A DNA stretch of 64,000 nt, taken from NCBI GenBank assembly GCA_002396385.1, contig DGTD01000079.1, positions 4,434 through 68,433 of the forward strand, in the 5' to 3' direction. Below the pieces are notes generated by a model, which was given only the letters and a program-made list of their open reading frames with translations, did no database searches and was not told the origin of the DNA. Positions within the stretch are counted from its first letter, which is position 1. Each line of letters starts with the position of its first letter. The position numbers and the translations under genes were made by a program. Below are positions 43,004-50,421 of the stretch, piece after piece. The DNA comes from Bacteroidales bacterium UBA4345. GTDB lineage: Bacteria; Bacteroidota; Bacteroidia; Bacteroidales; Paludibacteraceae.

Positions 43004-44104
43004 ATGCCAGAAACTGACATCGTAAATACTGTATCAGATTCAACTGCCCCTACCCACGTTCAGAATCCCGAGGCGGTGATTCTGCCTCCACAAGCGAACG
43101 AAGTGATAGAGGTTATACCGTATCCGGTCGATACGGTTGCTGTTTGGCGTCCTAAACGTGTTGAGAAAATCGATACGTTTTATATATCGGCCTTCGATTT
43201 CCCGACAACGGTGATGGATACTTCGTATCTTGACAGTTGTCTGGACCAAGAATGCGTTTCAACTCCCGATGCGTTGGCCTCGGCTGTCCATGTGCCTGTG
43301 TCGGCAGAGGAACTCGCTTACGACAGCATTTTCGCCAAACTGACCGATGTGTGCGACACTACTTTTTGTGTGGAAAATGGCCAAGTGACTGAGTCGGCGA
43401 AAGAAAAGTATGTGGGTTTTGAGGGAATACCGAAAGTGGAGTGCCTGCAAAACCAGTTCTGGTTTGCGCCTCTTTTGTTTGCAGTCTTCTTCTGTTATGG
43501 ACTGATATTCGCACTGCGATCGAAATCTGTGCTCCGCGATACAAAGGAATTTTTCTCGTTGAAGCACTATAGCAGTGCGTCGGCCGAGTTTTCTAACGAA
43601 CAGAAAGTGCAATACCGTTTCGCTCTGAATGTGTTGTCTGTTGTCAGCATTTCTATATTTGTTGTACAGGCATTTCCGGCTTGCTTTCCGAAGGTGGGGC
43701 CGAGGTCCTATCTGCTGGCTGTTGCTTTATGTGCGGTGCTGTCGGCGGCCTATGTGGTGTTTAAACAGATAACGGCGGCTTATTTGGGCTATGTGTTCTT
43801 TAATAAATATGTCAGACGCGAGTGGAGCCATAGGTTCCTCTATTTGTGGGGCGCTTTGGGGATGGTATTGTTTCCTGTCAGCCTCTGTCTGTCGTTCGGT
43901 CCGGTTGGAGTGGCCCGCACACTACTCCATGTAGGGATAGGGGCGGCATGCCTGGCTGAGTTTTTACTGGTGCTGTATGATATTGTCCGCTTTTTCAGAT
44001 TCAGATTTTCAATTCTCTATTTAATTTTGTACCTTTGCACACTCGAATTTCTACCCCTAGCGGCTTTGCTGTTCGGGTATTATAATGCAATTGCTACTGT
44101 TTAA
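43004..44104 (+). CDS. DUF4271 family membrane protein
   Basis: 366 residues. The first 145 residues are a hydrophilic, proline- and acid-rich region, followed by about seven hydrophobic segments (first near 150-168, last near 345-362). The length, topology and position just before hemD match DUF4271 of Bacteroidota, a family without a known function. TACCTTTG at 44030-44037 near the end of the gene may be an internal promoter for hemD. Confidence 0.8.
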   Translation: MPETDIVNTVSDSTAPTHVQNPEAVILPPQANEVIEVIPYPVDTVAVWRPKRVEKIDTFYISAFDFPTTVMDTSYLDSCLDQECVSTPDALASAVHVPVSAEELAYDSIFAKLTDVCDTTFCVENGQVTESAKEKYVGFEGIPKVECLQNQFWFAPLLFAVFFCYGLIFALRSKSVLRDTKEFFSLKHYSSASAEFSNEQKVQYRFALNVLSVVSISIFVVQAFPACFPKVGPRSYLLAVALCAVLSAAYVVFKQITAAYLGYVFFNKYVRREWSHRFLYLWGALGMVLFPVSLCLSFGPVGVARTLLHVGIGAACLAEFLLVLYDIVRFFRFRFSILYLILYLCTLEFLPLAALLFGYYNAIATV

Positions 44105-44123
44105 ATTTATACCATAATTAGAG

Positions 44124-44894
44124 ATGCAAAAGATAAAGAGAATTTTGGTTTCCCAACCGAAGCCATCTTCAGACAAATCTCCTTATTTTGATATTGAAAA
44201 GAAGTATGGGATAAAACTCGACTTTAAACCTTTTATTCGCATTGAACCTGTAGCGGCGAAAGAATTCCGTACTCAGAAAGTGAACATCCTAGACCATACG
44301 GCTATTCTGTTTACTGCGAAAGTCGGTATTGACCACTTCTTCCGTCTTTGTGAGGAAATGAGAATAACCGTTCCCGACGATATGAAGTACTTCTGTGTGT
44401 CGGAACAGGTTTCTCTTTATCTTCAGAAGTACATCCAGTATCGCAAACGCAAAATGTTTTATGGGGCAACTAGCAAATTGGAGGATTTGGTTGCCGTTAT
44501 TACAAAACATACCGACGAAAAATATCTCGTCGTTATGTCTGATGTACACGAAGTGAACAAGTGCGTAGAACAGAAGAAGGACATTATTGACTATTTGGAA
44601 GAAATTAATGCCAACTATACGAAGGCTGTTATGTATAAGACGGTTAGTACCGACTTTACCAAAGATCCTGATTTCAACTACGACATGTTTATGTTCTTCA
44701 GTCCTTCGGGTATCACTTCGCTTTATGCGAACTTCCCTAATTTCGAACAGGGCGACATTAAGATAGGCTGTTTCGGCCCGACTACTATCAAGGCTGCTAA
44801 AGATAAGGGGCTTGTCGTTAATGTAGAAGCTCCTACTCCTGAAAATCCGTCTATGGCTGCGGCCCTCGACGCTTTCTTGAAGTCTCAGAAATAA
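44124..44894 (+). CDS. hemD: Uroporphyrinogen-III synthase-like protein (HemD)
   Basis: 256 residues. The start KIKRILVSQPKPSSDKSPYF, TAILFTAKVGIDHFFRL, SDVHEVNK and FMFFSPSGITSLYANF with IGCFGPTTIKAAKDKGLVV fit the two-domain HemD fold, which closes hydroxymethylbilane to uroporphyrinogen III. Sequence is quite divergent, as in other Bacteroidota. It lies after DUF4271 and ahead of rnpA, with a terminator between. Confidence 0.85.
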   Translation: MQKIKRILVSQPKPSSDKSPYFDIEKKYGIKLDFKPFIRIEPVAAKEFRTQKVNILDHTAILFTAKVGIDHFFRLCEEMRITVPDDMKYFCVSEQVSLYLQKYIQYRKRKMFYGATSKLEDLVAVITKHTDEKYLVVMSDVHEVNKCVEQKKDIIDYLEEINANYTKAVMYKTVSTDFTKDPDFNYDMFMFFSPSGITSLYANFPNFEQGDIKIGCFGPTTIKAAKDKGLVVNVEAPTPENPSMAAALDAFLKSQK

Positions 44895-44915
44895 GTTACT
44901 CTTTATACAGGTATA

Positions 44916-44958
44916 GGGGTGAGAAGGCAGGGCTCTGTTAACTCATCCCTTTTGTTTT
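44916..44958 (+). terminator. Intrinsic terminator after hemD
   Basis: GGGGTGAG (44916-44923) pairs with CTCATCCC (44942-44949) with one G-T pair, and TTTTGTTTT follows. Confidence 0.7.
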
Positions 44959-44975
44959 AATAGCGTGATTTTTAT

Positions 44976-45359
44976 ATGGAAGAAAGAAGGTACACATTCC
45001 CCAAAGAGGAGCACCTCTACGGACAGACGTCGGTCGATACCCTGTTCCGGAAAGGTAAGTCCTTCTTGGCCTTCCCCGTCAAAGTGACTTTTCTGGTTAC
45101 AACCGACGAGGTGCCGGTTCGCTGTATGGTGGTTGCTCCAAAAAAGAAATTCAAACATGCGGTCGACCGTAACCGTGTAAAACGCCAGTTGCGTGAGGCA
45201 TACCGCAAAAACAAGTGGGGGTTGGCTGACTGGGCTGAGGCTCATCAACAACAGTTGCACCTCAGTATGGTATATGTGGCCGACAGATTGATGCCAAGTA
45301 GTGTGGTTGAACGGAAAATAAAGGCTGCGTTAGAAAAATTACAGGAGAAACTGGAATGA
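44976..45359 (+). CDS. rnpA: Ribonuclease P protein component
   Basis: 127 residues. [15 protein letters not shown] is the RNR signature; KFKHAVDRN and the start [20 protein letters not shown] complete the fold. It binds the RNase P RNA and helps to mature tRNA 5' ends. rpmH is not adjacent. It overlaps yidD by ATGA. Confidence 0.92.
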   Translation: MEERRYTFPKEEHLYGQTSVDTLFRKGKSFLAFPVKVTFLVTTDEVPVRCMVVAPKKKFKHAVDRNRVKRQLREAYRKNKWGLADWAEAHQQQLHLSMVYVADRLMPSSVVERKIKAALEKLQEKLE

Positions 45360-45604
45360 GCCGATGGGTTGTTTTACTGCGTAAGGCGTTTCTTCTGCCG
45401 GTTTTCTTTTATAAGCGATGTGTGTCGCCGATGTTTCCTTCTGTTTGCCGTTATACGCCTACTTGTTCGCAATATATGGTAGAGGCTGTGCTGAAGCATG
45501 GTGTTGTTAAGGGCACTTGGTTGGGCATAAAGCGTGTTTTGAGGTGTAACCCGTGGTGGGGTGGACACGGATACGACCCTGTCCCCGATGAGTTCCACTG
45601 GTAA
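45356..45604 (+). CDS. yidD: Membrane protein insertion efficiency factor YidD
   Basis: 82 residues. [19 protein letters not shown] and [15 protein letters not shown] are the family's cysteine-containing signature blocks. The amphipathic N-terminus ([14 protein letters not shown]) binds the inner membrane. Its stop lies 7 bp from the stop of the convergent DUF445 gene, so no room for a terminator remains. Confidence 0.93.
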   Translation: MSRWVVLLRKAFLLPVFFYKRCVSPMFPSVCRYTPTCSQYMVEAVLKHGVVKGTWLGIKRVLRCNPWWGGHGYDPVPDEFHW

Positions 45605-45611
45605 TGGGGCG

Positions 45612-46517
45612 TTATGCGATCTGGTTCAGTCCGAGGGTGACAAAACCCATAATAAACCCCAGTAAGGCACCTAGCCAGACAATAGCCTTCAACTCTTTGT
45701 CCATAATGCCGAAAATAAGGTCTTCCATTTCTTTGACTTCCATTTCTTTTATCTTGTTCTCCACCATCTGTTGAACGTTTACGGTCTCCATCATCTTGGG
45801 AAGTCTTTCTATAATAGTATTTTTATAGAGGCGTATAATACCCCTTCTCAAGGCATCAATTTGTTCTTGTTTGTTGGCAAGCAACTGTCTTATTGGACGG
45901 TTCTCAAAGTCGCCCACACTGTTGGCAATCATTTCGTGCGATAAAGGTCTGGCGTAAACAGCCAACATATCGGTAATGGTGTCAGCAATGTCTTGCTTTA
46001 GTGATTTGCCTTTAGCCGAAATATAAACCGACTCGATAAAGTTTGCGTTGTTTTTGAATCCGTCTACAGCCAGTTCTGCTATTTTTATTCCCAGTTCCTT
46101 ATCGGTCAGTTTCTCTGTAACAATGTCTGTAATACTTCCGATGACCTCTCTTTCGATGTGTGCGACCTCTTCTTCGCCTAAAAAAGAAGAAATTTTATCT
46201 CGGATGGACTGTTGTTCGTTCTGAAGTTTGGTGGCAAGAGTCGAAATTGCGTTGTCAATTTTCCCGACAACATCGTCCGACAGTAGGTTTTCACGCAGGA
46301 CCTCTTCCGTCATCAACTTCTCGCTAATCATCTGTGCTATCGATTCTGCCATACGGTCTTTTTCTTTGGGAATCAGTCCGGGCGTAAACGGAATTTTGAA
46401 GCCGAACAGGTATTTTGCCTTGTAGGGGTGAAACAGCATTCTGATGGCCATATCGTTGGTGATATAGCCAATAACTGCTCCCGCAAGTGGTGTGAGAATG
46501 TATGAGATTGGAATCAT
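45612..46517 (-). CDS. DUF445 (YheB-like) membrane protein
   Basis: 301 residues. The N-terminal segment (YILTPLAGAVIGYITNDMAI, with RMLFHPY and PGLIPKEKDRMAESI) and a C-terminal helix (about 280-298) are membrane parts, and the middle is a long, charged helical region with coiled-coil character. These blocks are typical of DUF445. Function is unknown. Confidence 0.87.
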   Translation of the reverse strand: MIPISYILTPLAGAVIGYITNDMAIRMLFHPYKAKYLFGFKIPFTPGLIPKEKDRMAESIAQMISEKLMTEEVLRENLLSDDVVGKIDNAISTLATKLQNEQQSIRDKISSFLGEEEVAHIEREVIGSITDIVTEKLTDKELGIKIAELAVDGFKNNANFIESVYISAKGKSLKQDIADTITDMLAVYARPLSHEMIANSVGDFENRPIRQLLANKQEQIDALRRGIIRLYKNTIIERLPKMMETVNVQQMVENKIKEMEVKEMEDLIFGIMDKELKAIVWLGALLGFIMGFVTLGLNQIA

Positions 46518-46591
46518 AGTTTTTTACGCACTCGTTACTCTGGATGATTTGTGGCAATCTGAGGTTGTCGAAGGTGTGATAGGGATGGAAA

Positions 46592-47485
46592 TCACAACTT
46601 TTTGATATCATCAAGAGAAAGTCCTGTGATATCGGAAATGTCCTGCAATGGGTAGCCTTTTGATTTCATACGGCGGGCGTTTTCTTTCTTCTCTCCTAAT
46701 CGTCCTTCTTCGCGTCCTTCTTCGCGTCCTTCTTCTCGACCTTCGGCAAATCCGTCTTCCTTGGCGGTGTTAATCACGTCGTTTTGAATTCTGATGTTGT
46801 CTAGGTGGTGTTCGTATGCCAGCCGCTCTTCGCGTGTCATGGAAATATATTTCAGTTTTTCCCGGGCTTCTTGGAGCCCAGGAACTGTAGTGTCGTCTTT
46901 AATTTTACCGTTTTTTATGTATTCCATCCATTCCTCTATTGGGGTTTTAGCCAGTTCGTTGAACTGGTTGACCCTGATGAGGTAGTATTCGGGAAATACG
47001 TTGCCGGCAGACCATTTCCGGAATGTATCTTGTTGCTTTCTGGTGATGTGTAGAATGTCGTCGGTAAATACACCTTTGAATTCGGTTTTCCCATGGTACA
47101 GGTAGTCTTTCCCTGTCCCTAAGTCGAAGTAGATGATGTTGACAGAGTACACTTTCTTCACCTTGTCGTAATCGCTACCCAAAGAGACGTGTTCGCAAAT
47201 AGCCTTGCTTACCCCGTAAAGTATGCGTTCCAGAAAATAAACCTCTCGTGAGAGTTGTACTTCTACTATGATGATCTCGTCTTTAGAGTTTCGTGCCTTA
47301 ATGTCTACGCGGTTGAACTTGTCGTCGTAGCTATCTTGGTTGCTTTCACTTTCAAGAATCTCGGTAATGGTGATTTTTTCCTCGAGAAGAACGGTCAACA
47401 GTCCTTCCAATACTCCAAAATTGGCTTTGTCGCGAAGCATCCGCTTCACGGCCCAATCGAAATGAATGTATTTCTCCTCTGCCAT
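46592..47485 (-). CDS. Rpn-type PD-(D/E)XK nuclease/putative transposase
   Basis: 297 residues. The N-terminus FDWAVKRMLRDKANFGVLEG and the nuclease core (VDIKARNSKDEIIIVEVQL, in which the D and the E-V-Q are the catalytic triad) are those of the recombination-promoting Rpn family (PF12784). The C-terminus holds a GREE-type repeat and ends with YPLQDISDITGLSLDDIKKL, a typical short tail. Members are often horizontally acquired and occur in several copies per genome. No inverted repeats were found around it. Confidence 0.88.
   Translation of the reverse strand: MAEEKYIHFDWAVKRMLRDKANFGVLEGLLTVLLEEKITITEILESESNQDSYDDKFNRVDIKARNSKDEIIIVEVQLSREVYFLERILYGVSKAICEHVSLGSDYDKVKKVYSVNIIYFDLGTGKDYLYHGKTEFKGVFTDDILHITRKQQDTFRKWSAGNVFPEYYLIRVNQFNELAKTPIEEWMEYIKNGKIKDDTTVPGLQEAREKLKYISMTREERLAYEHHLDNIRIQNDVINTAKEDGFAEGREEGREEGREEGRLGEKKENARRMKSKGYPLQDISDITGLSLDDIKKL
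46701..46748 (-). repeat. 12-bp tandem repeat coding for GREE units in the Rpn gene
   Basis: CGTCCTTCTTCG occurs at 46701 and 46713, a one-base variant at 46725, and a diverged unit at 46737. The translated repeat is four residues (G-R-E-E). Unit number can change by slippage without frameshift. Confidence 0.85.
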
Positions 47486-47594
47486 AGCTACCGATTTTTA
47501 CTATTATATACAAAGTTACGTCTTTTCTGTTATAACCCAAATACTTGTATTCCCTCTTTGTCAACTTGTGAACTTTTATGCGCAGAAAAGATAA

Positions 47595-47632
47595 AAAGGC
47601 GGATGTCTGTTGTTTTCGCAGCATCCGCCTTT
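47595..47632 (-). terminator. Terminator after the lipoprotein gene
   Basis: CATCCGCCTTT and AAAGGCGGATG pair perfectly over 11 bp (47595-47605 with 47622-47632), with a T-rich minus-strand continuation. The remaining 47486-47656 space holds no gene. Confidence 0.8.
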
Positions 47633-47656
47633 GTTCGCCTATTTGTTTTCTTCCTG

Positions 47657-48187
47657 TTATTTCCCTTCTTGTATGAATTCTACATGACTAAACAAGTCCC
47701 CATTCTCGAATGTAAAATTGAAGAAACGGGTAGGCCCGTTGTTCTCATCAACTACTATCGTGTGTTCCTTCTGTTCGTTTTTAACCTCAACTGTCAACCA
47801 TTTGCAGATGTCGTCTTTGTTGTTGGCAGGATATAAAGCGCCCGCATCTAATTGTCGTTTGACAAGTTCTCTCTCTTCGTCTTCGTCTGTTACTTTGTAA
47901 AACGTAGTATAAAGATGATAGTCGGAGAATGTTGAATCTAAACTTGTTTTGATGTTTGCTATCCCAGGTCTCTTGTTTTTGCACTTAAGGATGTACACAC
48001 CTCCGGAAGCAGGAACTTGGAACTTGTAGATGCTTGAAGCCTCGTTGTATGAATAGGCTTCTGAACATTCCCACTCTATGGGGCTTGCAGATGGGAATGG
48101 AACATCGTCGGAGTCGTCATCATCGCTGCTACATGCGGCAATTGTCGCTATAAACAATAGTGAAAAATAAAATTTAAGTAATTTCAT
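47657..48187 (-). CDS. BACON/Ig-like small lipoprotein, candidate partner of the C10 protease
   Basis: 176 residues. Lipoprotein signal LLFIATIAAC with Cys19 followed by an aspartate-rich stretch (SSDDDDSDD). The body is beta-rich; FQVPASGGVYILKCKNKRPG and the end FFNFTFENGDLFSHVEFIQEGK-like block (only partly quoted) look like a BACON or similar Ig-type fold. It is 11 bp after the C10 protease gene and shares its promoter. In Bacteroides fragilis C10 proteases are encoded with small inhibitors, so an inhibitor function is possible but not shown by sequence. Confidence 0.75.
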   Translation of the reverse strand: MKLLKFYFSLLFIATIAACSSDDDDSDDVPFPSASPIEWECSEAYSYNEASSIYKFQVPASGGVYILKCKNKRPGIANIKTSLDSTFSDYHLYTTFYKVTDEDEERELVKRQLDAGALYPANNKDDICKWLTVEVKNEQKEHTIVVDENNGPTRFFNFTFENGDLFSHVEFIQEGK

Positions 48188-48198
48188 GATGCTAAGTT

Positions 48199-49578
48199 TT
48201 ATAAATTATTAGGACTAATTATATGGATTTTCTTTGTTGTTGTAAAATTATAATACATGCTTGTTCCTTGTGTGTCATATACACCATCTCTTGGTGTCAT
48301 TGGATTGAATGTGTCAGCTAAAAAATAACCGTTGCAAACTCCATCCCAACCCCAATTGTTGTGTATGTAGTTAAACATAACTGGTGTAGATGATGTTATG
48401 TAGTAGGTGCCGTTGTCAGTGTCTAAAATATAACTCTCGAAATTGTAAAAAACAGACTGATAGCCATCTAAAACCCACGCATGGGCTGCATCTTCGACCG
48501 GATCTGTGGCAATCATGATGACTGGTGCGTGTAGAACTAAAAAATTATATACATCTGTCCAGCTATAATCCCAATCTACAATATTGTACCCCAACACATA
48601 CTGTAACCATGGTTTTGTATTTGGCCACGTTGTTCCGCTCTCAGAACATCCATAGTTCATTTGGGTGTTTAAGCCTATCAGTTTAAATAGATAAGCTACG
48701 TCTTTTTTGTCGTTGGTGGAAATAATGTTGGCGTTAGGATTGGATGTCATACCCGTCCAGTTGAATGTGTGTCCGTAAATGCTGGAAGGATATTTCCAAT
48801 AAGCCATTACCTGTGCTACAGCCGTGGCCATACAGCCGGCAACACATCTGTATGTTGTGCTACCAGGGCAGAAAGGAACGCTGTCGTTATAAGGCCCATC
48901 TTGCCCCCATGTGGTTTGTAGCCAGTTTGGACTTTCGTACTCGCCGATGTAAACAAATCTTGTTCCTGTAACATATGATTTAAGCGATTTGTCTATTTTT
49001 TGATATTTCCCACTTTTTAGGATGGAATCGGCAATGGAACGAAGAGAGTCTTTCTGGACTTCGAAATTGTCTATTTCGTAAGCCACGTAGTTAAATGCGT
49101 CATTTATTGCTCCTGAAAGGGCGGGGATGTTCTCGTTTATATAGTCCTCATCATAATGACCTTTTTCTGTAATAGCTAAAACAGGATTGTAAATCCTGTC
49201 GTCGGCGGCAACGATTATGAATCCGTTGTCATTGTCGAAATTGATGATGTACGCTAATGTGTCGGGTCGGGAGTTGGAACTTTTCAAACCAAGCTGCCGT
49301 TTAATTACTTTAACGTCTTCGTTGGAAGATTTTTTTGACTTCAGATTGCTTACATTTTTGCTACTTTTATTGGCAAAGACAGTTGCTATCTGCCTGGCTT
49401 CGCTAGGGGAAATGGTGTGGTGTTTAGAATAAAGGGCTTTAAAATTGATAACAGTCTGCTCTTGTTTTGGAACATCTTGTTTAGAAATATCCGCCACAAA
49501 TAGAGATTCCTCTCTGTCATCGTTACATGACACGAAAAGTAAAAAAGGAAGGGTTAAAAATAGTTTTACTTTGTTCAT
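48199..49578 (-). CDS. C10 family cysteine protease, lipoprotein
   Basis: 459 residues. Lipoprotein signal PFLLFVSC with Cys18. The propeptide (about 45-205) contains YSKHHTISPSEARQIATVF, typical of streptopain-like proteases. Cys249 in RCVAGCMATAVAQVM is the nucleophile and His366 in AAHAWVLDGYQS the base; YIHNNWGWDGVCNGYF holds the Asn and Trp. Unlike the other C10 protease at 24661, there is no C-terminal sorting domain, so export is by lipid anchoring, at the outer membrane. Cotranscribed with the small lipoprotein gene. Confidence 0.93.
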   Translation of the reverse strand: MNKVKLFLTLPFLLFVSCNDDREESLFVADISKQDVPKQEQTVINFKALYSKHHTISPSEARQIATVFANKSSKNVSNLKSKKSSNEDVKVIKRQLGLKSSNSRPDTLAYIINFDNDNGFIIVAADDRIYNPVLAITEKGHYDEDYINENIPALSGAINDAFNYVAYEIDNFEVQKDSLRSIADSILKSGKYQKIDKSLKSYVTGTRFVYIGEYESPNWLQTTWGQDGPYNDSVPFCPGSTTYRCVAGCMATAVAQVMAYWKYPSSIYGHTFNWTGMTSNPNANIISTNDKKDVAYLFKLIGLNTQMNYGCSESGTTWPNTKPWLQYVLGYNIVDWDYSWTDVYNFLVLHAPVIMIATDPVEDAAHAWVLDGYQSVFYNFESYILDTDNGTYYITSSTPVMFNYIHNNWGWDGVCNGYFLADTFNPMTPRDGVYDTQGTSMYYNFTTTKKIHIISPNNL

Positions 49579-49604
49579 AATGTTATAATTAAAAAAATCA
49601 CATC

Positions 49605-49612
49605 CAAAGATA
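49605..49612 (-). promoter_or_regulatory. -7 element of the C10 protease-lipoprotein operon
   Basis: TATCTTTG on the minus strand, 26 bp before the start codon. The -33 position is poor and instead overlaps the first of three direct repeats, which is typical of activator-dependent promoters. Confidence 0.55.
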
Positions 49613-49628
49613 CGTAAAGAATAATAAA

Positions 49629-49682
49629 ACTAATCCCTAATCAAAAACAATTCGTCCCTAAAATCTGATTATTCGTCCCTAA
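49629..49682. repeat. Three direct repeats with 21-bp period upstream of the C10 protease promoter
   Basis: ACTAATCCCTAA (49629-49640), ATTCGTCCCTAA (49650-49661) and ATTCGTCCCTAA (49671-49682). The last two are identical and the first matches at 9 of 12 positions. The spacing of exactly 21 bp (two helix turns) places each copy on the same face of the DNA. Confidence 0.85.
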
Positions 49683-49697
49683 TGTATAGAGTTATAA

Positions 49698-50306
49698 ATG
49701 AACGTGTCTAAATTGAAAAATTTCTCCAAATGGAAGAACGAAGGTGTTTTTGAGGATTTGTTCATCAAACTACACATCTGGTTACGCATCATATTGGGGC
49801 GTGCAGTATGCCCAAGCTTAGGTCTGATTGATTCCAGAAGTGTTAAAACATCTCACCACGTTGATAGATGCAGAGGCATCGACGGCAACAAGAAAATCAA
49901 AGGCAGAAAACAACACTTGGTGGTAGACACGTTGGGCATCCCTCTTGCCGTTGTAGTCCATAAGGCCAATATCCACGACAGTGTGGTTCTACTGCAAGTA
50001 TTTGAGGATATGATGTTTAATTTTCATCGCCTTGCAAAAATCATCGCTGACGGAGGTTACAGAGGAGAGCATCTGTCCAACACGCTAAAAGCCACTTTGG
50101 GTTGTGATTTGGAGATTGTCCTTCGTCCCGATGAGTGTCCTCCGAAATTCCAAGTGGTACCAAAACGATGGATTGTTGAAAGAACTTTCGCCTGGCTGGA
50201 AAACTTCAGAAGGCTGGTTATCGACTACGAGTTTCATGCGGAAACCGCAGTGGCTATGATTCAATTAGCCTTCTGTTTTCTGATGCTTAACAAAATATTT
50301 CAGTGA
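49698..50306 (+). pseudogene. IS5-type transposase, N-terminally truncated
   Basis: 202 residues remain of a normally 260-270 residue DDE transposase. The catalytic residues are intact: Asp in LGLIDSRSVKTS, Asp in IIADGGYRGEH and Glu in RWIVERTFAWLENFRRL. The N-terminus (about FSKWKNEGVFEDLF) begins in the middle of the usual helical domain and lacks the preceding DNA-binding part; the first codons come from unrelated sequence near 49698-49718. The right end seems preserved, the left end is lost. It is probably inactive. Confidence 0.85.
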
Positions 50307-50323
50307 AATTTAAACAGCTTCTG
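50303..50323 (+). mobile_element. Probable right terminal inverted repeat of the IS remnant
   Basis: GTGAAATTTAAACAGCTTCT just at and after the transposase stop reads like the TGTTTAAATTTC-type end of this IS group. No partner copy exists to the left of the transposase, in line with a truncated element. Confidence 0.5.
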
Positions 50324-50340
50324 AATAGGGGAAGGGCTGT

Positions 50341-50377
50341 AAAAAAAACTTGGCCCTGAAAAACTCAGAGCCAAGTT
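50341..50377 (-). terminator. Intrinsic terminator of the alpha-2-macroglobulin gene
   Basis: AACTTGGC with CTGA (50347-50359) pairs with TCAG and GCCAAGTT (50365-50377) with one mismatch; on the minus strand a run of eight T follows. Confidence 0.83.
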
Positions 50378-50421
50378 GATGTTAGTTTTTTGTCTGTTAA
50401 AAGTGATACGTAGGCCGGGGC

